DNA from: Heligmosomoides polygyrus polygyrus
Taxonomy: Eukaryota > Nematoda > Chromadorea > Rhabditida > Heligmosomidae
Length of the DNA stretch: 64,000 nucleotides
Reading direction: 5' to 3'
Assembly (NCBI GenBank): GCA_947396885.1
Contig: OX377205.1
Span: 62,282,969 to 62,346,968 of the forward strand
Within the stretch, counting starts at the first letter, position 1. The number at the start of each line of letters is the position of its first letter. The notes under the pieces are model-generated. The model had not been told where the DNA came from. It worked only from the letters and a program-made list of their open reading frames with translations, and made no database searches. Of the stretch, positions 56,541 through 64,000 are shown piece by piece. The position numbers were made by a program, and so were the translations under genes.

Positions 56541-58235
56541 AATGATTTATTTATTTATTTATTTATTTATGCACAACGTGCGCCATAAAGAACAATAGTG
56601 AAACAAGTGAAGCAAATTATCAGTATGCACTGCAACTTTAGTAGGGCCTAGTGTTCTGCAGTAATTCGGAAGCCTAAGTATAAGGAGGTTGCCATCACAA
56701 GCAAACGTGTAATGAGATTTAAATGTGGTGTATGAATTAACTGAAAGAATCTTAAGCAAAAAAACTTTATTGGTATCTTGGATGCAGTAATCGGTTTGGC
56801 GAACAGTATAACTATGGTGTGATTCCGATGGGGTAGTCACTTTCAAGCAGCTAGACAAGCGGAAGCACCTAGGAGTGCGGTCTTAATTCCGGTCATACCT
56901 AGGCCCTCATTACGCTTCCATTCAAGGCTGCTTCCATAGTTACTGAGACAATCAAACCGAACATGAGGTAGTACATTGTGTCAATGTCTAGAATAAATCT
57001 ATATATACATTATATATAAATAAGACATAGATGTAAGATCAGTGGATTGTATAGGCTCCTTTCTACTTAGGCCTTGAATAACTGCCGCCGACGTCGAGCA
57101 CAAAAGCAGAGCAGGCATAATGACTCACTAAGCATGACAAAAAAACACACAACACAAACAAGGTATAAGATCATAGTAAAACCACAACCACAGCACCACA
57201 TCTCAGGAAACCCGCAATCCCTTGATCATATGCTGATAGAGAGGTAGATCTGCAGTCAACTAAACAATGCTGAAACGTGGAATGACGGATAGCCTAGAAA
57301 TTTCGGGGTTAGCAAAAATGCCGGTAGTTAAGAAATCGCAAAAGATCTAACCTCGTAATTCTTCTTTTAAAAGCTTTAGCAGTGTTCGCCTGAAATATCT
57401 CAACAGGGAGAAGACTCATCCATCTAGCACATCGATAGAAAAAGAATGAAAAACAGTTGTGTAATGTCTTCGACTTATCCTAGTGTAATGAACATTTAGG
57501 CTATTTATTCTAGGGCTAGTAGGCCTATAGAGCCAGTACTTGCTCGAAAGTAGCTTAACCTTTCTCCTTAGAATACGGTAGCAAAATATCATATCCGCCA
57601 TTAGTCTTCTGCATTGTAAGCAGCATTCTTAATCGGTCTTTGTAGTTAGGCAAGGCAGTACGATCATAACAGGCGGAGGCGGTTGTTTTGTACCACAGAA
57701 TTCGAATAAAAACTTGTTGGACTTTTTCGACCTCACATCCTTTTTGAGGTAAGGATTCCAGAGTTGTGTGCAGTACTCAAGGTGTGGCAGCACGTATATC
57801 TTGTAAAGACGTATCAATACTGCCGCATCGGAGCACTTAATACTACGCAAGATCATAAATGGTGCACTATAAACCTTTTTAGTCGAAAAGTCAGTGTGTT
57901 TCAAAAACTTGAGTTTCTGGTCAAAAACAACTCCAAGGTCTTTGACAGAACTGCAATTTGGCAAAGCTACACCATTGATAGAAAAATCGAAGGGGTCAGA
58001 ATCACCTATCTGTAGAACAATGCTCTAATCTAAGTTGAGAGGGATATTCCAGCAAGTAGCCCGTTGATTCAATTTCTCAGCTGAGGACAGAAGAGCTGTA
58101 TGTACCACTGTTCTATTCGCCTCATCGTATATGCCATATATTTTGATGTCATCGGCATAAGCTGAATTCGGGAATCAGTCTTAAGTATTTCAGGCAAATC
58201 GTGGGTATATATCAAAAAGAGAAGAGGTCAAAGAA
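56541..58235 (-). mobile_element. 5'-truncated CR1-like LINE, minus strand
   Basis: The plus-strand TTTA run at 56541-56570 is its AAAT-type 3' tail. The RT starts in mid-palm at about 58235 and continues to a 3' UTR. A variable 5' cut and a short repeated tail are usual for target-primed insertion. Confidence 0.82.
57330..58235 (-). pseudogene. CR1-like LINE reverse transcriptase, C-terminal part
   Basis: Minus-strand motifs in order: an LLFLIYTHDLPE block (58215-58180), AYADDIKIYGIY with both catalytic aspartates (about 58162-58125), VKDLGVVFDQKLKFLKH (57950-57900), LYKIYVLPHLEYCTQLW (57800-57750), then MADMIFCYRILRRKVKLLSS (57600-57540). In-frame stops (for example near 58035) and frame changes interrupt it. 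The fingers and endonuclease are missing. Confidence 0.82.
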
Positions 58236-58239
58236 AAAG

Positions 58240-58885
58240 ACAATGATTTACATCATTGTCGCCGCTGCCGCTCCGGCAGCGTCGCCTCCGCCGCGCGCAC
58301 TCCGTCGCTCGTAGTGGAGCTCACGGTCGCGCCCTCGCCGCCCGACTGCGAGCTCTGCGTCGTCCCTGTCCTATGGTTAAGGATAGGGCAGCGGTAACGC
58401 CGCACAGGTGTGCGGGGGCCTTAAACAGGCCTCTAGGCCGGGGCACACTTTCATCGCCGCAATGCCATCGGGGAGGTTAGTTCATAGCCATTGCGCCGTG
58501 CGCTGCCGAATAGTTAAGGAAAACCTCCCGGTGGCCGCTGCAACAGTGGCGGGCGGCATGCGCGATGGCTTTCCATCGCGGGCATGGCATACTTTTTTGC
58601 GCGGTGTTTAGTGTTCATCGCGCCAACAAAGTCGCGCTCTTCTGTGACAGTGTTCGTGCTATGAACACCATTGCATGGTAGTCAATCACCGAGAGCTGTG
58701 CACATCGCTCAGCAGGGAACAGCGATGTCATCATCGCGTGGCGACGCTGATAATTGCGTGCGATAAGGTATTCGCTGCAGAACAGGCATGACCACCTCGC
58801 TACGGGGCGACGCGACGTCGCTTGATCGATATGAGAGATTATCAGATTACCATTATAGGAGAGATCGCGTCGCGTCGCGATGCCT
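58240..58885. other. GC-rich stretch with an inverted repeat
   Basis: CG-rich sequence begins right at the LINE 5' truncation. GCGACGCGACG near 58808 and CGTCGCGTCGC near 58868 are inverted copies around ~50 AT-rich bases that include GATCGATATGAGAG, similar to the centre of the 536-657 palindrome (GATCGATATGGGAG). No gene is supported. Confidence 0.45.
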
Positions 58886-59545
58886 CTATGGACGTCCGCC
58901 TACTCGTCTCAACGAATTATGATGAAACACCATCACTGGCTGTGGATCCCTAGTTTTAAGAAGCCTCTCATGAGGACATTTGAATGTGCGGGCAGGAGTC
59001 ACAGTAAACTTTCCGAAGCATATTTTAAGCGAAGGATATCGACAGCATTGAGAAAGCCAGGATTAGATATCTAAAGGTGGAGATAGTGAAAACCCTAATC
59101 AAAATTTTTTAGATCCTGCTCGCCTTTTTAACGCTGTGCCTATATTCATGTTTTTTAATCAGGTCTTCTTTTCATAAAATCTTCGATTAAACTTTCAAGA
59201 AAATGACAGAGAAATTACCGCTATTTTTGTCATTGTTCTTCTTCCGAGTCAGGGTTAGCGTTTCTAAGCGCAGTCACTGTTCACGTTTCTAAGCGCATTC
59301 AACTATTTTTTTTTAGCACCAATATCAGGCTTTATCGGAGGCTATCTTATCCTTCAAGGATATCGTAGATGACAATATTGATTCCTTGCATTCATGTGCA
59401 TTGACGTTGTCTTCACCGATACCCTTACATTCCCGCGTCACAATCCATGCCTCCCTTTCAGCGGATTGCCAGCTAGCTGCTCATCTATGTCAGTTTCTGC
59501 CAAGGGTATTCTTTCGTGAAGAAGGCGAAGAATTCACTACACCCG
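58886..59545. other. Unassigned sequence
   Basis: Short frames only, no motifs. Confidence 0.4.
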
Positions 59546-59640
59546 CCATCAATATTTATTTATTTAGTTAGTTACTTTATGCACTCATGGGTGCGTCACA
59601 GGGGAAAAACAATTAGTACTCAATAAAGTAAGAAACTGTC
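59546..59640 (-). mobile_element. CR1-like LINE 3' end, minus strand
   Basis: TATTTATTTATTTAGTTAG followed by TTTATGCACTCATGG resembles the 3' end at 56545-56580 (TTTATTTATGCACAACG). Little of the body is seen. Confidence 0.4.
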
Positions 59641-59791
59641 GTCGTTATGTCAAGAAAAAAAAATAAAAGGGCAAAGAATGAAAATGAATCAAGACATAAC
59701 TAACCATAAGTAGGAAACTGAGGGGACGTAATTATTTTATTAAAATTGCTGATCCTAAAATACCTTATGAATTTCATAAACCTATACCCGA

Positions 59792-60095
59792 AATGGGCGC
59801 GTGTAGCGCAGTCGGAGGAGGCGCGACTCTCGTCTGCACCCGATACCAGGTTCCTGGTTCGGATTTCCCGCCCAGGCCAACCAAGCCTTCCATCCCTCCG
59901 GGGTCGGTGAATTGGTACCAGACTTGTCTGGGAAGGATAAAGCGCTGACTTGTTCATCGGCTGGCCACCGCAAGTCATTGTATGGCCAAATACGCATTCA
60001 TGTCGCCTCCACGACATCCCGTAGAAGTAGAATGCGCTGGCGCATCCCAGAAGGGATTGAGTAACGCCGTCCTTTATCCTTTATCCTTTTTATAC
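59792..60095 (+). mobile_element. tRNA-headed SINE, full-length copy
   Basis: The head has an A-box-like TAGCGCAGTCGG and a B-box-like GGTTCGGATTT at tRNA spacing, so it would be transcribed by RNA polymerase III. A ~200-bp body and a tail of TTTATCC repeats follow. The body recurs at 29540-29715 and 37823-38000 on the minus strand. The head is too diverged to fold as a working tRNA with confidence. Confidence 0.82.
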
Positions 60096-60859
60096 CCGAA
60101 ATATATTCTTTTTAAGAGTAAAAATCCAAATGAACTAAAAATAAGGAAGCAAACAGACATACATTTCAGCTCTATATGACTTGAAAAACTACACGAAAAA
60201 ATGACTGCAGTATAAAATCTTTTTGGCGATAATAAGTGTAAGAATTTAAAACTATAATTAGAGAACAGCTATTTTAATTACGCAGAATCAATGGTTCTCC
60301 TCCTTGAATGCTAAGAGTTAGTAGGCACGCAACTGGCATAGTACCGGGGCGGGATCTCTATTCCAAGAACGTCTTTTAATTACTACGCGCCTAGGCGCTA
60401 ACCTAATAAGGAGATCTGTAGCGCAGATACATGCGTAAAAATAAAATCAGGCAAAAGTGTTGAAGCAGCAAAAAACTGGTTGTAATTTTATAAAACAGTG
60501 ACCTGGAACAGTGATTTCTTTAAGTCAATGTGATGCCTGCAGTACATGTGCTTTCAGGATTGAAATGATTCTACACTACGAAAAGTACCAAACTTTCAGG
60601 GGCCGGATTGAACAACGACTTACAGCAATTTAACAGAGAAAATTACAGCCGAAATCCCTTATAGCACGGCTTATCAAACGACCAGAGGTTCAGCGGCCTA
60701 CTGGCCGCCAAACATCTTGTTATGAGCATCGCTCCAAGACCCGGAGAATAAAACACCCCGACCGTCTTCTTGTCCTGTTTAGGCCTTCTCTCATTCATTA
60801 GAGTAAAAAAAAACTGGTTTTGCTATATAGCATAGTATAGCGGAATAGGGCAAAACAGG
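60096..60859. other. Unassigned sequence
   Basis: No gene. CGGCCTACTGGCCGCCAAAC at 60695-60714 recurs in near-identical form at about 61517-61536. Confidence 0.45.
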
Positions 60860-61515
60860 TCCATCCCCTTCACTGGACCCCCCCCCCCTTAACTGGTGCC
60901 ATATCACTGGTTCCCCTTTATTGTCAGCCCTTTTGGGTTCACCCTTTACTGGTCCTCCTCTCCCTTCGTCGGTCCCTACTACTGTTCCGACCTTTACTGG
61001 ACCTCCCTTTACTGATCTCCTCTCCACTGGGCCCCCTATCCTTCACCGATCCCCATTGCTGGTCCCACCCTCACTGGTCCCCCTTTTATTCATCAACCCT
61101 TTTCAGGTCTTCCTCCACTTGCCCCTCCTCCCTCCCCTTCACCGGTCCCTATTTCTGGTCCCTTCCTCACCGCTCCCCCTTCTTCACCGGTCCCCATTAC
61201 TGGTCGATTCCTCACCGGTCCTCCCTTCACCTAGTCCTTTCTTCACTGGCCAATCTTCTACCGGTCCCCATTCACTAAACCCCTCCCCTTTACTGGACCC
61301 CTCCCCCTTTACCGGTTCCCATTACTGGTCCCTTCCTCACCGGTCCCCTTTTCACCTGGTCCCCTAACTTGTCAACCTTCTACCGGTCCTCCTTTCATTG
61401 GACCCCTCCCCCCCCCCTTCACCGGTTCCTTCCTCATGGGCCCCCCCCCCTTCTTCACCTGTTCCCCCCCCCCCTTCACTTGTCAACCTTCCACCGGCCC
61501 CCCTTCACTGGACCA
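60860..61515. repeat. CT-rich minisatellite, degenerate CTTYACYGGTCCCC units
   Basis: CACTGGTCC, CACCGGTCC and ACTGGACCCC words recur every ~13-25 bases with C-runs between. The proline-rich frames across it are composition effects. Confidence 0.8.
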
Positions 61516-61541
61516 CGGCCTGCCGGCCGCCAAACGTCTGG

Positions 61542-61560
61542 TTGGGGGCTTCGCCCCCAA
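61542..61560. repeat. 8-bp GC-rich hairpin
   Basis: TTGGGGGC and GCCCCCAA flank TTC. It lies at the end of the CT-rich array and could be a Helitron-type terminal hairpin, but no CTRR end was confirmed. Confidence 0.4.
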
Positions 61561-61659
61561 ACCCTGAAATTGGAACTTCTAATATATGGAACTTCTAATA
61601 TCTTCTAATATATTCTAATTCTAATATATAGCGAACGCGCCTGCCTCTGTACGTCGGTG

Positions 61660-62530
61660 ACACGTCTTGCAATCCCAAGCGGCCTTTGACCGACATCGGA
61701 GACACGTCTTCTGAACGCGGAAGCCCGTTGCCCTACAACACTGTCACATCTTTTGAATCCGGACGCCACCCCCCCCCCCCCCTCCCCACCCCACCTTACT
61801 GGTTCTCTCGAACAGGTCATCCTTTAGTGGTCCCCTCTTGCCCGCTTCAGCTGCTGGACCCCTTCTTTTTGATTGCCCTTATAGGTAACCATCCTTAATT
61901 AACTCCTCCTTTCTTGTTCCCTTATTGGTAACCGTCTACTGAACACCATTATTGGTTTCCCCATTCCCTTGGTCCCGTCTACTGACCCCATTTTAGAGAT
62001 CCCGTATTACTGGTTCCCCGTCTCCGTGTCACCTCCAGCCCCCCTCCCCCTTCCAGGTCACTTTCACGAATTTCAAGAATTTCACTTTTCAAGATATTCC
62101 CCCCCCCCAAACTTGTCCTCCCACGCTCACGGCGTGACATCGGTGACATGCCTTCTGAACCCGGACATCGTTTAATCGACATCGTTGACTCGTCTTCTAA
62201 AGCCGGACGTCTTTTGAAGGACATCGCTGACATGTCTTCTGTACCTGCCCCCCCCCTTCCCCCTTTGCGCGACTTCGGCGACAGCTCTTCCGAACCCGTT
62301 CGCCTGTTGCACGACGTCGGTGGCACCTCTTATGAACCCGGACGTCTGTTGAACGACGTCGGTGACACCTTTTCTGAATTCGGACGCCTGTAGAACGACG
62401 TCGGTGACATGTCTTCTGATGGTGAGTACGAAAGCCCTTTGCGCGACATTGGTGACACGCCTTCTTACCCTCTCGACCTGACATGGGTGACACATGGTCT
62501 GAACCCGGACGCCTGTTACTCGACGTCTAG
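61660..62530. repeat. 42-bp-period minisatellite with an open repeat frame
   Basis: ACGACGTCGG starts at 62311, 62353 and 62395, exactly 42 bases apart. Degenerate units extend from about 61690 to 62530, broken by C-runs. Since 42 is divisible by three, the plus frame 62148-62393 stays open and gives a 14-aa repeat like GDTSSEPGRLLNDV. Coding status is unknown. There is no clear start or flanking domain. Confidence 0.75.
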
Positions 62531-62534
62531 GATA

Positions 62535-62625
62535 GGAAAGGCCAGACGGATAGGCAGACGGACGGACAACCGCTTACTCTTTTATATATAGTAGGGTATA
62601 TATATATATATATATATAATAGGAA
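62535..62625 (-). mobile_element. Possible Helitron-like 5' terminus, followed by a TA repeat
   Basis: On the minus strand TATATATAAAAGAGTAAGCGG is followed by TCCGTCCGTCTGCC. An AT-rich start then TCTG/TCCG repeats recalls Helitron-type ends in other animals. A TA run follows at 62598-62620. This is a weak call based on resemblance only. Confidence 0.25.
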
Positions 62626-62704
62626 ATAGGATATGGTGAGCAATAAGCCGCCTATCTGAGTTTGCCGCTGTGAATTCTCTGCTTAAGTTAAGTTATGCAA
62701 GTCG

Positions 62705-62930
62705 TTGATGAATCCGACGTCAGGAGACATATCGAAAGATGACAAGTGGGCTCGCAGTATCCTCACCACTGGGCTACCGGAGTCGTCCACACATACGAAG
62801 CCTTCGCTTAAGCAGGAGCATGAGGAGAAGGTCGAGAGTGTCCTCGACTTGCTAAAAGAGGAATATCGGCCGGCAAACGTTTATAGCATGAGTAAATTGA
62901 AAGGTGCACGATTGTTAAGTTACTGTTATT
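62705..62930 (+). pseudogene. LINE ORF1-like fragment
   Basis: The frame contains ARSILTTGLPES and, about 35 residues on, YRPANVYSMSKLKG. This resembles the RRM-like ORF1 proteins of nematode CR1/Jockey-type LINEs (S-I-V-I-S-G-L-P-E-S ... CRP-x2-V-Y-R-x-G). The frame loses similarity near 62930. No full ORF1 or ORF2 follows. Confidence 0.4.
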
Positions 62931-63455
62931 TTCTAAATCTCACTGGCATATTGTGCATGCGAATGCTCGACTGTTGCGCTTGTTGCGCTCGAAGGCGTAA
63001 TCATACGCAGGAGTATGACTCCGGAGGAGCGTAAGAAAGAAAACGACGCAACACAAAGTTAAATGCAAAGAATGGTGCTGTATCGAGGTGGTCTTGCAAA
63101 CGTCAATGATCCGGGATCCAGGCTTAGCTCGGGAAACGGTGTCATGCTATCTTCTCAGTCTTGAAGTGTTTCTTATTTAATGCGAAAAGTGTTGTAAATA
63201 AGTTACATCATCTACATCACTTTCTCTCTACATCCTCGATTTAATAATGCCATCTCCCCTAATGCCGTGTAAATCACGTGTTTGTTTTACTCTCCCTAAA
63301 TGCCACATACCCTGATGTCGTTGGCGTAGAGCTGTACTTTTACTGATACATGAATTTTGATTTACTTGGAAGATCAAAACAATACGTGACAAAACGGAGA
63401 GAGAGGACATCACCATGAGGACCTATCATCAGAGAGGGCACTTAAAGAGGAAAAA
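62931..63455. other. Unassigned sequence
   Basis: No motif-bearing frame. Confidence 0.4.
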
Positions 63456-63605
63456 CGTTTTGAGAAGGAATTATTCAGTCTTGCACATATATGGCGATCC
63501 AAAAAATATTCAAACCAATTCAATAGGCTGGCATCGATTTCTACTTGCTCTTGCCTAAGAATTAGTTTGGAGTGATTTACTCTATCAAATTTCTTAGATA
63601 AATCA
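63455..63605 (-). pseudogene. CR1-like LINE reverse-transcriptase fragment
   Basis: The minus strand reads YFDLSKKFDRVNHSKL then LLNWFEYFLDRH, the AFDxVxH palm motif and following helix of CR1/Jockey-like RT. The Lys in KKFD replaces the usual Ala (KAFD). Only ~50 codons are kept. Confidence 0.65.
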
Positions 63606-64000
63606 AAGTAAGGAAAGGCTATTAAAGTCGTTGTCCGCCCTTACCACGCGGTACACAACACCAGACACCAGCCCAAGCGGTTTATTCGACCACCAGAATC
63701 TCAAACGTGGGTAATTAAACCGATACGAATTAAATACAAAATATCAATAGAGCCGAGAAGTGAACAGTATCATGTGAGCAATCGACCAATAAAAATAGAG
63801 ATGACAGTACTCCCTAAGACTATTTCTAAAAGAATTCTAAGAAGCTTTTCGTTTCCTCCATCTCTAAATTTGACGGCTCTTAATCTTTTAGATTCATACG
63901 AGAAAGTCTTTCTATCGTACTTTTCCTAGGCGCACTACTTCAAAATATAGTTCCAAAGGATCTCTTATCTAAGGTTGAACTCCTCTGCGCAGTATCCTCC
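63606..64000 (-). repeat. Possible LTR fragment related to element A; otherwise unassigned
   Basis: The minus strand at 63731-63698 reads TTCGTATCG then GTTTAATTACCCACGTTTGAG. In the candidate LTR of element A the same two blocks occur in the same order (11017-11080), with about 35 extra bases between them. The rest to the window end shows nothing I recognise. Confidence 0.3.

Noticed and set aside
59792..59880. Functional tRNA gene
   Set aside because: The A and B boxes are present, but the stems are diverged and the segment is the head of a dispersed SINE.
60921..61608. Proline/serine-rich protein genes
   Set aside because: They are products of the CT-rich minisatellite in any frame.
62130..62530. 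CRISPR-like array
   Set aside because: Units are directly tandem with no unique spacers, and the setting is eukaryotic.

Overview
The window reads as repeat-dominated animal DNA, most probably from a clade V parasitic nematode of the hookworm/strongylid type. The organism call is inference. It rests on BEL/Pao retroelements with phlebovirus-like envelope genes, RTE and CR1-like LINEs, Penelope-like elements, several mariner/maT transposons, a tRNA-headed SINE and TTTCAG-type 3' splice sites. I found no host gene I would defend. Nearly every long open frame belongs to a transposable element or is a frame shadow of one. Two exactly 200-base N runs (809-1008 and 43984-44183) are assembly gaps.

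Layout, left part. Positions 1-808 hold LINE scraps, one split by a 122-bp palindrome. Positions 1009-11089 hold a plus-strand BEL/Pao element with envelope (element A). Its order is gag, protease, RT, RNase H, integrase, an Env with phlebovirus-glycoprotein features, a further zinc-knuckle ORF behind a splice-acceptor-like TTTCAG, and a candidate 3' LTR. The pol frame is broken and the 5' LTR is not visible beside the gap. Positions 11238-13290 are a foldback element with ~410-bp arms, one arm split by a mariner. Positions 13600-15010 carry a perfect hairpin and two head-to-head Penelope-like remnants. From 15440 to 24300 a palindromic repeat is split by a CR1-like LINE (plus), an RTE-like LINE (minus) joined to it tail to tail at a ~300-bp CAT microsatellite, and another mariner. 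Positions 25300-27258 carry a maT-type transposase relic and a second copy of the first mariner family. Positions 29540-30840 carry a SINE and a Penelope-like fragment between inverted arms.

Middle part. Positions 31731-43662 and 44853-55613 are a tandem segmental duplication. Each copy holds a minus-strand BEL/Pao element (element II) with two LTRs and 5-bp target duplications, an unrecognised flank, and a ~2.1-kb palindrome. Both copies of element II lack most of RT, RNase H and integrase but keep envelope and the post-envelope zinc-knuckle ORF. The left copy also carries a 1155-bp hAT-like insertion with 8-bp target duplications, absent from the right copy. Shared LTR differences show the order: retroelement insertion, LTR divergence, tandem duplication, hAT insertion.

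Right part. Positions 56541-58235 are a 5'-truncated CR1-like LINE with an intact YADD box. Then come GC-rich sequence, a full tRNA-headed SINE (59792-60095), CT-rich and 42-bp-period minisatellites (60860-62530), a possible Helitron-like terminus, and LINE ORF1 and RT fragments up to the window end.

The most interesting signal is the extra nucleocapsid-like ORF with three CCHC-type knuckles placed after env in both BEL/Pao families. The palindromic repeats of several sizes are the second theme, since their transcripts would fold into long double-stranded RNA.
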